DNA of 23,555 bases from Amoebophrya sp. AT5.2 (lineage: Eukaryota; Sar; Dinophyceae; Syndiniales; Amoebophryaceae): NCBI GenBank assembly GCA_005223375.1, contig RXOD01004356.1, forward strand, positions 1-23,555, read 5' to 3'. Shown one piece after another: positions 1 to 9,000 of this stretch. Both the position numbers and the translations under genes were made by a program. Below the pieces are notes generated by a model, which saw nothing but the letters and a program-made list of their open reading frames with translations, did no database searches and had not been told where the DNA came from. Position 1 is the first letter of the stretch, and each line of letters starts with the position of its first letter.

Positions 1-33
1 GGAGTCGGCGCTGGAGTCGGCGCTGGAGTCGGC
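1..33 (-). repeat. 12-bp tandem repeat coding for PTPA
   Basis: The 12-mer ggagtcggcgct occurs about 2.7 times from the first base of the window. On the minus strand it encodes Thr-Pro-Ala-Pro units at the end of the visible part of the Cys-rich gene. The array probably continues outside the window. Confidence 0.85.
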
Positions 34-599
34 GGAGGACAAATACTGGGACAATCATACACACAGTCAGGATCACCACAGTCCGGCGAACAGCTCGTCG
101 CACATTCCTCCTCGTCGTCTTCTTTTACTCCCGCCAATGACGCGAGCTCGGCAAGGACGCCAGCACTTGACCCAGGTTCAAGTTCATCATGAGTATTCTC
201 GCGCCTCTTTCGCTCTCGAGGGGGAAACCTCCTGCGCTTTACCGCTTTACTTGTACTGCGTTTGCTTTGCTGGCTGCCCCCACCACGGCGCAACATCTGC
301 GAATCTGGTGCCGATCCGGGAGCCGGTCGTGACGGAGCTGGAACTGGAGGAGGTGCCGTGGCCACGGTTGTCAGGTTTGGTTCTCGATCCCGCTCACCTG
401 CTGGGAACGTCGATAGAAACTCGGTGCCGAAGTGAGCAGTTCCCGCAATCAGATCCCCCCGGCTTCCGTCATACCCGATGAATGCCGATTTGATGTGGGG
501 TGAGTCTTCCCCAAGAAGGCCATCGCCGACAGCCTCAGAACGAGGAGCGCGGAGCAGAATCAGACTGATCGCACTGCAGCTTCTCCGAAAGCATGCCAT
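1..599 (-). CDS. Cys-rich / PTPA-repeat protein, N-terminal 199 residues (3' end outside window)
   Basis: Open minus-strand frame from ATG at 599 to the window edge, 199 codons, no intron seen. An in-frame TGA at 623-621 supports this ATG as the start. I do not recognise the family. Residues 9-17 are briefly hydrophobic and could be a weak signal peptide. Residues 75-100 are Pro/Ala-rich and 121-134 are strongly basic (KRRRFPPRERKRRE). Residues 159-165 are acidic. Then come six cysteines at 166, 170, 174, 179, 183 and 187, almost evenly spaced (C-x3-C-x3-C-x4-C-x3-C-x3-C), and directly after them a Pro-Thr-Pro-Ala repeat that runs off the window. A Cys ladder followed by a Pro/Thr stalk is typical of secreted or wall proteins of protists, but the basic patch would also fit a nuclear protein. 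A plus-strand frame (1-192) is also open; I prefer minus because it starts properly and matches neighbouring gene orientation. Confidence 0.7.
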   Translation of the reverse strand, partial: MACFRRSCSAISLILLRAPRSEAVGDGLLGEDSPHIKSAFIGYDGSRGDLIAGTAHFGTEFLSTFPAGERDREPNLTTVATAPPPVPAPSRPAPGSAPDSQMLRRGGGSQQSKRSTSKAVKRRRFPPRERKRRENTHDELEPGSSAGVLAELASLAGVKEDDEEECATSCSPDCGDPDCVYDCPSICPPPTPAPTPAPT

Positions 600-693
600 C
601 TTGCTATTTTTTCCTTGTTGTCAACCTCGTCAGGTGGTCGTATTTATAGTCGATGTTGGGCTCGAGATAGAGTCCAAGAGCGCCTACCGGTGC

Positions 694-744
694 CTACCAG
701 AAATAAAGAGAAGAATGCTCAATGCGCTTCGCGACGTAACTTAC
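694..744 (-). other. Candidate 51-nt intron directly after the spliced-leader copy
   Basis: On the minus strand this begins GTAAGTTACG and ends in a pyrimidine-rich stretch, TTCTTCTCTTTATTTCTGG, followed by TAG. The size fits other short introns in the window (46-77 nt). A second AG at 684 would give 61 nt. The acceptor may simply be the trans-splice site of the downstream gene. Whether the donor and acceptor are used together is inference. Confidence 0.4.
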
Positions 745-765
745 TGGAGCCAAAATGGCTACGGA
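744..765 (-). ncRNA. Dinoflagellate spliced-leader sequence (SL RNA gene, relic or genomic SL exon)
   Basis: Read on the minus strand from 765, the sequence is T, then CCGTAGCCATTTTGGCTC, then CAG. The dinoflagellate spliced leader, as I know it, is 22 nt: a variable first base, the same 18-nt core, then AAG. The match is 21/22, with one A-to-C change near the 3' end. The leader is normally donated in trans by a short SL RNA to the 5' end of nuclear mRNAs. Here the last G overlaps a perfect donor, GTAAGT. In the SL RNA genes I know, the donor GT follows the AAG, so this copy either lacks one G or ends its exon one base earlier. The core also contains the ATTTTGG motif proposed as an Sm site in dinoflagellate SL RNA. 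The identity of the sequence is clear; whether it is transcribed is not. Confidence 0.7.
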
Positions 766-1226
766 CAAACATTTCACATCCGCATGTCTGTGGTGCCGCT
801 CTCGTGGGGGCAGATTGTTCGGCTTTTCAGCCAGCTCACCATGAAGGGCGCTGGGCTGACAGAGAGCAAGAACTTACTAGAATTATCATAATAAACAAGT
901 GAAGCGAGTGGGAGTGACGTGACGAGTCTAGCTTACAACTGAGGCGCATGTCGCGGTTGCGATTGCGCTCCGCTCTGTTCGTGCTCGTTGCGTGGCTCGT
1001 CGATCTGTTCGCTCGTCGCCGCTTCTTGTTGTATCCTCGACGCCCCATCTCTAGTTCTGATTCTCAACACCATCACCTTCACCAACATGTCCGTCTTCTT
1101 TCTGGTACTCGTGTTCGACGCACATAAGTATAAAATTGAATCAGATGTTGAATCTGAATGCCAAGTATCTGCATCTGGTGACCGTGACGTCCTGTTTATT
1201 ATTGCGGAAGCGTTCCTTCTTTACAT

Positions 1227-3152
1227 TCAGTACTGCGGAAGCGTGACAATCTTCCCTTCGTAGTAGGTTGAGGTTCCCGGACGCGACACCGGCGTCGTCA
1301 TCCGCACTGAGTTAGAATTCATCGTGCCCGCGGACGTCATAGAGGAAGCAGAAGTAGAAAAGCAAGAACTTAAATTCGCCGATTCGTATGAGAAAGGTTC
1401 CGCGATATCCTCAATCGACAAGTAGCTCAAGCTCAACGGCGAGCTTGTACTTACTGCCGACACGCGTCTGTCCTTAATTTTGAAAGCTGAAGAAGAACCT
1501 CCTTCTAAGGTCGTCGCGGATAGTGCTGCTCTATGTCTAGCAGGATTGAAATCTCCACTGTCTGCAGGTATCATCACTGTCATCGTGCTCCTGTTACTTC
1601 CACCTCCAGCTCCAGTTGCGCCGTTCCATACCGGAGTTTCGCTGGAGGAAAGTTCAACGTACTTAGATCCACCTCTACCAGGATTGTTCAGATGTTCATC
1701 AAGAGTGTCCTGTTCCTGCCTCGAAGTTGTAGTAGACATTGGCGCACCTGCTGCAGCAGCAGCTCGTTGTCCTCGTGCCCACGTAGAGTTGGCCACTAGC
1801 GAAACGAGCATGGTTTCGATGAAAATCCGCATCTCGTTCTCCTTCAACTTCCATGGCCGAGCAGTGGCCGCCCAGGCTTTCACGTATTTCGCGTCGATGT
1901 CGATTCGGAGCGTCTGCAGGTTCGGAAGCAGCTTCATGGCCCCGCGCGTCGTCATGGATTGCCAGGGCGTCTCGCTTTGGTTCAACATCCGATGTTCAGA
2001 TGAACGCCCGGCGGGGGCCGCAGCGGCATCGTTGCAGATGCCGTTCTCACCAGCTGTGCAATTGGTCGGAGAACACGCACGCACCACGGGCCGGAAAGTG
2101 GTGCTCGTGCCACCAGATGACCATGACCTCCCCCTTGAAGATGACGACGCGCCCGCTCGGTCTTGATCTTGGTCTGAGGTAGTTGCTGTAATGGCCAAAA
2201 TGGGCGATGCCGACGTCGATGATAAGTTCTGCTGCTGTTCCTGCTCCCGCGACGACGAGGTCGAAGACTCGGCCGTCGGAAAAGTCCCGCTCGTCTCGTC
2301 GAGATTTTTATTGGGTTTGTCCTTCCCGTACCCGTCGTCGACGACCTCCATCTCGATCGTCATTTCGTCGTCGTCGCTGAACACCTCCAGTTCGGGTGAG
2401 CAGTCCGGGCACGGGCACAGAAGTCCAGTCGCCGGATCGATCAAAGTTGTGCTCGCCTCGTCATCCTGCTGCTGCTGGAGTGGAAGTTGTGGAACGTTCT
2501 CTCCTACCCGTTCTCCGTCTTCCACTCTGGGCGACGCTGCGCTGCTTCCTGCTGGCGAAGTCGCTTTTTTGCTCATCAAGATCTCCCGGCGTTTTTCGAC
2601 AATAGAGTCCACCAAACAGCGGACAAAGCAGTGAATGTTCATGGCGTGAAACCCGTTCCGTGCTTGCAGGTTCACAACTTGGAGGTTCAGAAGATTCAGT
2701 GATGAACAAAACCTCGAAGATGATCTCTGAAGTTGAGCAGGCGGGGCAGCTGCACGCGGCAGGACAAGTCGCCAACTGTCCATAACCGTGTCTCCGAGTC
2801 CCCAGTGGGCGGGGCCTTTCGCCGTGACGTTGTGCAGGAAGCGAAGGCGGTACGGCTGCAGAATGTCGGTTGTCTTCAATGTCTGGTCGAGCTGCTTGCT
2901 CGCCACATGCAGCGTCCCCTGGTCGGCCTGAGCAAGAAAGGAAAGTAACACAGGGACGGTGGCGAGAAGCTCGACAAAGGGTATAACTTCTGCCGGCGAG
3001 GAGGACGAGGATTGGTGGGACTGGCCTGATGTTTGCTCGTCGACGCGCCGGACTTGCGCCGTCGGTGGGGTGCAGCCGGAAGAACAAGATGCATCGTCCG
3101 CGATCAAGCGGGGGAACAAGGTGGTCGTGTGGAGCGTCGGCGGCGGCATCAT
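1227..3152 (-). CDS. 641-aa Ser/Thr-rich low-complexity protein, function unknown
   Basis: Single long minus-strand frame from ATG at 3152 (a tandem ATG) to TGA at 1229-1227; the frame is also open a little upstream of the ATG without another ATG. Not recognised. Early in the protein a leucine-rich helical segment (around VIPFVELLATVPVLLSFLAQ) resembles an F-box only vaguely. Two later stretches look like leucine-rich-repeat strands: LNLLNLQVVNLQ, and MKLLPNLQTLRIDID, each followed by a long amphipathic segment. Between them lies disordered sequence with Ser runs, a Gln run, an acidic patch (SDDDE) and a CPCPDC motif. The C-terminal 200 residues are Ser/Thr-rich. No signal peptide or membrane segment is seen. 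The length and uninterrupted frame make it a convincing gene. An F-box/LRR adaptor is possible but not supported well enough to name. Confidence 0.75.
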   Translation of the reverse strand: MMPPPTLHTTTLFPRLIADDASCSSGCTPPTAQVRRVDEQTSGQSHQSSSSSPAEVIPFVELLATVPVLLSFLAQADQGTLHVASKQLDQTLKTTDILQPYRLRFLHNVTAKGPAHWGLGDTVMDSWRLVLPRAAAPPAQLQRSSSRFCSSLNLLNLQVVNLQARNGFHAMNIHCFVRCLVDSIVEKRREILMSKKATSPAGSSAASPRVEDGERVGENVPQLPLQQQQDDEASTTLIDPATGLLCPCPDCSPELEVFSDDDEMTIEMEVVDDGYGKDKPNKNLDETSGTFPTAESSTSSSREQEQQQNLSSTSASPILAITATTSDQDQDRAGASSSSRGRSWSSGGTSTTFRPVVRACSPTNCTAGENGICNDAAAAPAGRSSEHRMLNQSETPWQSMTTRGAMKLLPNLQTLRIDIDAKYVKAWAATARPWKLKENEMRIFIETMLVSLVANSTWARGQRAAAAAGAPMSTTTSRQEQDTLDEHLNNPGRGGSKYVELSSSETPVWNGATGAGGGSNRSTMTVMIPADSGDFNPARHRAALSATTLEGGSSSAFKIKDRRVSAVSTSSPLSLSYLSIEDIAEPFSYESANLSSCFSTSASSMTSAGTMNSNSVRMTTPVSRPGTSTYYEGKIVTLPQY

Positions 3153-4341
3153 CCTCCTCGTTCGATGCGTGCGCAGCACGTCCACGTGCTGCGCAAGAAA
3201 GAGCAAACTACACGGTATAAGCTTAAGTAAGCTTCTAACTCCTGCTGGCGTTTCCTGATGCTTCGTCTGGTCGTTTCCGTTTTTTTTTTTTCATTTTCAC
3301 AGTGGCCGCTTCGGTTCGACTTCGAACGCACGAAGACGAACACGACCACGTCGAACCCTCGATGAATCTCGACCTCGATGATGATTCTCTGTCTCCTGTT
3401 TTCAACTCTCAGTTTGAGTTTGTTCAGTGATTCATCCTCCTGTTTTCAATTCTCAGACTGTTTTAGGGATGCTTATGAGGGTCGCGGTCGTGGACAATGC
3501 GAATATAGAGCGGGTCGCAACAAGAAGCGCCGGCTCTAACCAAACGAGGCGAAGCTGCACAACCCCCGACGCCGAAATTTATTCCAGTATTACTGTGAGG
3601 TAGCTCCGCGCTCCTCTTTTGTTCCTCCGTCGTCATCATCTTCTTCTGCAAGTGCCAGAAGCGCACTTCATCTCATCATACAACCTAGCATTCGAGTTAC
3701 GTCAACGTCGTCGTTAAGAGAGCTCGGAAGCCCCCTGAAGCTGAACCAGTATACTTATTGTTCACTGGCGGCATTCACGCAACGGATGTCCGCCGTTTTT
3801 ACGTCACAATCTCAGCAGTGAGGGTCGTGAGGCCGGTACGTACTAACTTAGTTTACCCCCGACTCCTTCTTTATTTTTTGCTGATTCTACGAAATTTTAG
3901 GTCGTCCAACACCAATACCGTCCACCTTGTTGTTCTGCTGCAATTCTTGTTTCTTTACAAGCAGAAGCACTGACTTTTGCGGTAAGTACAGGCCAAATGT
4001 AAAATAGGGCAAAAGAGGACGCAGTCGTACAGATCAACTTGCTTCAACATCGCCGGCAGCTGCACGAAAGTAAAACAAGTTGTAGCTAGACCTTTTGTTT
4101 CGAAGCTAGTGATTCTTGCAGTCTTGCGTTGTATTTGGCGCCGACGAGGGTTGCGACGTCCTCAGCGCGGTTTCTTTCATCTTCCGGCACCACGAGCAGC
4201 CACCAGTGCACAAGAGCGCTTCCACCCAGATCATTGTATTGCTGCTACTTCCGTACTTTCCCCCGTGTCTAAGTATTTCCAGCACCAGCTAGAGCTAGAC
4301 CTAGTACTCGTTCCCGCGCCGCTCCCGCTCCATCGCTTGTC
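3153..4341. other. Intergenic region, about 1.2 kb, no gene seen
   Basis: Holds a poly-T tract near 3282-3292 and a 20-bp direct repeat (3393-3456). Small frames on both strands show no protein-like features. I found no tRNA or other RNA gene by eye. Confidence 0.55.
3393..3456. repeat. 20-bp direct repeat, two copies
   Basis: Copies at 3393-3412 and 3437-3456 match at 19 of 20 positions (ctcctgttttcaaYtctcag), start to start 44 bp apart. Intergenic. On the plus strand each ends in a pyrimidine-rich CAG resembling a splice acceptor. Confidence 0.8.
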
Positions 4342-5342
4342 CTACTTTTTCATCTCGCCCCCTCCGCCGCCCGCGGCTCCGCCGCCCCCCCCTTCCCGTA
4401 GGTCCACCACGTGTATTGGCAGTCCGTTCAGCGAGAAAGTGAGCAGCTCTTTGAGCACGAGCGGTCGCTCGCGGTGGTTCAGTTGCAGCTGCATGTAGGG
4501 GCGTGGCAAAATCACGGGTGGTCGGTACTCCATGCGCGTGTCGCAGAACACGGAGCGCTGTCTGCAGGTATCCAGCACCACCTCGAACCGCTTCATCGAC
4601 TTGCCCCACAAAGCCAGCCATATCTGATCAAGGTTGTCACAAACACAGTCGAATACAAGAATACTAGGGCCCCAGTGGAAGGGGCGGAGGGGACCAATAA
4701 AGATAAATAATCGGTAGACAACGAACTAAAAAAAGAATAAAGTAAGTACTCGAAGAGTACTCTGGATAACGATACCTCGTCGTCGCATATGAGTACTCTT
4801 CCCAGCCACAGCGCTCCCCCGTCCATGGAATCGTGCCCCCGGTTGAGTCGTTGGAGTTCGAGTTTGTAGCGCTGTTTCGCGAAGTTGTAACTGTCGTCTT
4901 CGAACTTGAACATGTTTTCGTCGTACTTTTTTTGTCTCCAGTACTCATTCGCCGTCATCTGCTTTCCACCGGTAGTACTATCGCTCCCGTGCGCGGCATC
5001 CCCCGAATTATCCTTCGAGTTCGAAGAAGCAACAGCTCCCGCGGAGATGTTGATATTCTGCCCCCCACCCACGAGCTTGATATCGCGGTCGTTCGAGTCC
5101 AGAATCGCGGCGACGAAGGGCTCCCACGGCGACACCGTGCGCGTGGTGATCGGATCGAGCACGCCGAAGCGGCCTGTTTTCTGGAAGTGAGAGAAACACT
5201 CGTAGCTGTGGATGCCAGTCGCCTCGTCATAGGGCTGGATCGCATTCTTCGCAGTGGCGGCCGGATCCACGCCCGTCTTCGTGGTCGCGTCGGGGGGCCG
5301 CGCCGAAAGCGAGGCCGGAATCACGGTAGCGGTGGACTCCAT
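4342..5342 (-). CDS. 282-aa hypothetical protein, two exons
   Basis: Exon 1 is 5342-4776 (189 codons from ATG); exon 2 is 4623-4342, ending in TAG. The joining intron (4775-4624, 152 nt) is GT-AG and phase 0, with acceptor CTTGATCAG. Not recognised. Residues 100-125 are a Ser/Gly/Asn-rich linker. Residues 130-170 are a charged helical segment (TANEYWRQKKYDENMFKFED and onward) that may form a coiled coil. Exon 2 is well ordered, with a Trp/Leu-rich start (IWLALWGKSMKRFEVVLDTC) and two cysteines, and ends in a Gly-rich tail, about EGGGGGAAGGGGGE. There is no signal peptide or membrane helix, so it is probably intracellular. Another join, at a shared GTA (4797 to 4656), also keeps the frame and gives 286 residues, so the exact splice site is uncertain. 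Confidence 0.7.
4752..4801. repeat. 11-bp perfect inverted repeat around a splice donor
   Basis: gaagagtactc at 4752-4762 and its exact complement at 4791-4801, with 28 bp between. The proposed donor of the 282-aa gene (4775) lies in the loop of the possible hairpin. Confidence 0.75.
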
Positions 5343-6020
5343 CGTCTGCGTTCACGTTCTTAAATTATCACTGATTCGTTAATCAAAATCAGAATCAATG
5401 TACATGTACTGTACTCAGGAGGGGGTCCTGTCCGGGTTCAAAGTAGTCAACAGTTTCAACGAAACAAAAAGATATATTAAGATGTTGGCCCCGATCTTCA
5501 CCTTGTTTTTAACCTTGTGCTGTGCTCTCCGTCTCGCTCTTTGTCTTCGTCTTTCTCGTCGACCTTTACAGCGAAAACCAAGGCAACGCCGCTCGCTTTT
5601 ATCCTCGCTCTTGTTCCCTCACTGTTCTACACTTCTTGCATGTTGGTTGAGCTTGAGGTTGAGCCCTTTTCCTTTACCTTTACCTTTTACAACTTATCAT
5701 GGATTCATTACAGCAGTGCCAGCCGATGCCGAATCAAACAATACGTATACAATAGTCGAGCTCGAGATCGAGATCCTAAGTGCGCGTGACTGGTTGCACT
5801 TTCTTGACGCTTCAGAGTTTTTGTACGGCAACTCAGATGATTCGCCTACGCCTTCGCGGTTACGGTTTGTTGTTCGATAACGAAAACCAATGACTGACAT
5901 CAAGAGAAGCGCTTTTATTTACCACATCCATAATTCGTAGCTGCCACCGAATCTGGTATCGGATAGGAAGCAGCGATCTCGTTCATCTCGGTCGCGCACC
6001 AAATGCGTGGTGTACGTGGA
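5343..6020. other. Intergenic region, about 680 bp, no gene seen
   Basis: A plus-strand frame of 160 codons (5398-5880) exists but its product has no domain pattern and opposes all neighbours. I see no RNA gene or repeat here. Confidence 0.55.
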
Positions 6021-9000
6021 TCAATTCCCACCTATCACCGCGATTTCGTTTAGTGCGAGAATTCTCGTCTCTGGCGACGCCGTAGCTCCCGGGAGGTCCA
6101 CGACCACGTATCGGCCCCGCTTGCGATTGCACGCCACGGTCACCGTGAACGTGGTGCCCTGCTGCGACTCCGTCTTCCGAAACCTCCTTGCGAACTCTTC
6201 CCCGCCCTTGTCTTTGCCGTACTTCACGATTTCGCAGAGCTGGAACCGCTCATCGTAGTGTACGCGACACACTGGCCCGGCAGCGTTTCCGTGACAATAG
6301 GTGCCTCCCCCACCCGCCGTGTTGCTACAGGTGTTCCCATTGGGAAGCGCATCTTTCAACACAAGAACGCGGAAGCCGGCGTCTCTCGCGTCGTTCTGCC
6401 GGTGTTCCGGGTAGTTGATGTAGTTGGCGTTGTTGGCGTAGGTGGCCCAGCCGGCTGTATTCAGAACCCCGGCAACGCCATCGTCCCAAGACCCCGCCAC
6501 CTCCCCGGCTGTCGTGAAGAACAGCCATCGCAAGTATTTGTAGTTGCCCGGAAACGTTAAATGCACCTGGGAGATCTCTTTCTCCTCGCCCAAGTCCACC
6601 TGGAGCCAGGGACACATTTGCGCGGAGCTGCCACTTCTCCCCTGTCCCGTGCTCGCGGCTGGTTCTGTCCCGGGAGTGTTTTGGTCGTTGTCGATAGCGC
6701 GGCTGCAGGCGCGGTTTGCCCTCGCCTCGCTGCTGCACGTTACGCGGTCCGCATCTGTGGGCGTCAGGTCCCACTCCGTGGCCGCGTAGCGTTCTTCAGG
6801 GGTGAACACCTCCACCTCGCTGATGGCAAGAGCGCGCAAATGGGTCGGGTCTGGGTCGTTTTCCTTAATGCCCGGCGCGTCGATCACGATGTAGCGCCCC
6901 GTTTTTTCGCACCGCACCGCCACCCGCCGGGCGGCCACCTTCGCCGCCGGGTGCTCCGCGTGGAACCGACTGTGGTACGTGGCAGCGAACTCCGCTCCGG
7001 GGGCGCGATCATTCTTGCCGAAGCGGACCGTTTCGCACTCGGCCATCTGTTGTCTCCAGTTCGTCGGACACGCGTTTCCCACGCCCGTGCCCGCGCAGAA
7101 AGGGTTCCCATTTGGGTCGTCACGTTCGGTGCAGGTGCTGTTAAAGTTCACCGACGTCCCGACCCGCGCCTCCTTCGTGACGGAAACCCGAAACCCGTCG
7201 TCGACGGAATCGGTATTTTGATCCGACTCTGCGAAAGATCCCTCGTAATACGCCGAGCCCTCGCCGGCGTAGAACGCGCCACCCATATCGTCTGTGTCGT
7301 TCGACGGGAAGGGGCCGCGGTTATCGTACGCGATTGGCAGGGACGGTTGGATCTCCGCCCGCGAGGGCTGGGTGAAGAGGAGCCTCCGCATGCGCCCCGG
7401 CTCGTCGGGCACCACGATGGCGACCGCGTTCACCCGCATCTCGCGCCCGAGGTCGATCTGGTACCACGGGCACTTCTGCCCCACTGTTCGGCCTTCATTC
7501 GGCGTCGCGCCCTCCACCTGGCCGGCCGCGTGCGCGCCCGTGTTCCCGAAGGTTGTGTAGTCGCCGTCGAGGATATTGGCGCACGCGCGGCTATCACCGT
7601 TGACCTCGCTCGAACAGGTGACGTCCATCCGCGGCCGAGCCTGGATCTCCACCTCGCCGATGTGGAGACTCCGCAATTTCAATGTCGGCGGAACTACGCT
7701 ACCTCCTGGCTGGTCGATGACGACATAGCGGCCCGTCTTCCCGCTCCTCCCGCACCGCACGTCCACTCGCTGTGTTCCCGAATCCGGGTCATATGAAAAG
7801 CGGCGGTGAAAACCCTGCCCGTCTTTGCTGCCCGCATTGCGCCCGAAACGTACGGTGTCGCACACCTGCACGTCCGCGGAAGAAGCTGGGCACGCTGATC
7901 CATAGGCTTTGCCTAAGCACAATTGGCTTGGGCTTCCGGCGACGTCCTTCATCTCGCACGTGCCCGCCGCGACCGCGTCGCGGGGTGTTTCGTATGATCA
8001 GACCAGCCGGTAAGTAGCCGACCGGTAAGAAGCAAGTAGGAGTGACGGGCTCCTCCTAGTGGCGGGAAGGCCGCCGGGTGGTTCAGAGAACATCAAAAAC
8101 GACGACACCACATCATACCATTACCATTACCTCCTCGTCCTCATGGCCTTACAAGGGTGCGGGAGTTGTAGGGTCGGAGAACGCGAAGACAATCGAACAT
8201 CACTAGTCTTGGGCCGCTGCAACTCCTACGCGTGCAGAGGGGGCTGCAGAAAGCGAAACGAGGACGAGGCGCTCCCCTCCGTTAGTACAGCTACAGCGAC
8301 GTACCGGTACCTAGTGCTAGTACTTCTTTGCTTTCTGCTTTTAATCTTCCATCGCTCGAGCGAAGGCCGAGACGCCCGACAACTCTACTCCGCCATTGGC
8401 AGCTCGAGTTTTCACAATAAATGACCCAAACACTTTATACTTTTACTTTACCATTTCTTTGGTTTTTGGCCACAACTTACCGGCTGGTGTGACTGCTCCC
8501 TCCATACTTTGGCGACGATCACTCGGAACCCGTCGTCGGAAGCCGTGGTGTTTTGCGGCGACTCGGGGAAGTTGGCGCCGTCGTTCGGCGGGTGAATGTT
8601 GTGCCAGTCTGGTGCTGCATTAGATCCCACCTGTGTTTGACCCGCCACAAAAGCCTCGGTGAAGAAAAGCCGCCGCAGATGCTTCGGGTGGCTCGGCACC
8701 ACGACGGAGACCGAAGATACGTGCATCTCCTGCCCGAGGTCAATCTGAACCCACGGGCAAAGCTGCGCCACGTCATCCGCGGGGATGGCTGAGCGTCTGT
8801 CGCCCGTTTGCCCGAAGGTGCCGTAATTGCAATCAATGATGTTGGCACAGCCGCGTTTAATCAGCGGTAACTCTGTCCCGTCGTCCGCTCGGTGCCTCTC
8901 GCTCGAACACGTGACGTTATACTGGCTCGATTCGCAATCGGACGCTTTTCGGCCGCTGGTTTCCGCGTGCTGGGCATGGGCCGTCCCACTTCTTACTGCT

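Larger units (their letters stand above)
600..1226. other. Intergenic region containing the spliced-leader copy
   Basis: About 630 bases between the 641-aa gene and the Cys-rich gene. It holds the spliced-leader-like sequence (744-765), a candidate short intron after it (694-744), and an imperfect 8-bp stem (657-678, one mismatch) downstream on the minus strand. Short reading frames here have no recognisable product and I treat them as spurious. Confidence 0.6.

Noticed and set aside
1480..2166. 228-codon plus-strand reading frame
   Set aside because: Antisense to the 641-aa gene, whose frame is longer and starts and ends cleanly.
2190..2205. Second spliced-leader fragment (CCATTTTGGC)
   Set aside because: Only ten bases match and they lie inside coding sequence of the 641-aa gene; chance.
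1227..3152. F-box assignment for the 641-aa protein
   Set aside because: Only a leucine-rich helix is seen; key F-box positions cannot be aligned by eye.
4833..5363. 176-codon plus-strand reading frame
   Set aside because: Antisense to exon 1 of the 282-aa gene; Arg-rich shadow composition.
5398..5880. 160-codon plus-strand reading frame with a hydrophobic stretch
   Set aside because: Sits in a spacer, opposes every neighbour and its composition follows CT-rich low-complexity DNA.
6561..7796. 411-codon plus-strand reading frame
   Set aside because: Lies exactly opposite the fucolectin-like domains; its product has no domain pattern, while the minus frame shows three clear repeats.
7953..8480. 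Canonical GT-AG intron for the fucolectin-like gene
   Set aside because: In phase, but removes a Cys conserved in all three modules; kept only as an alternative.
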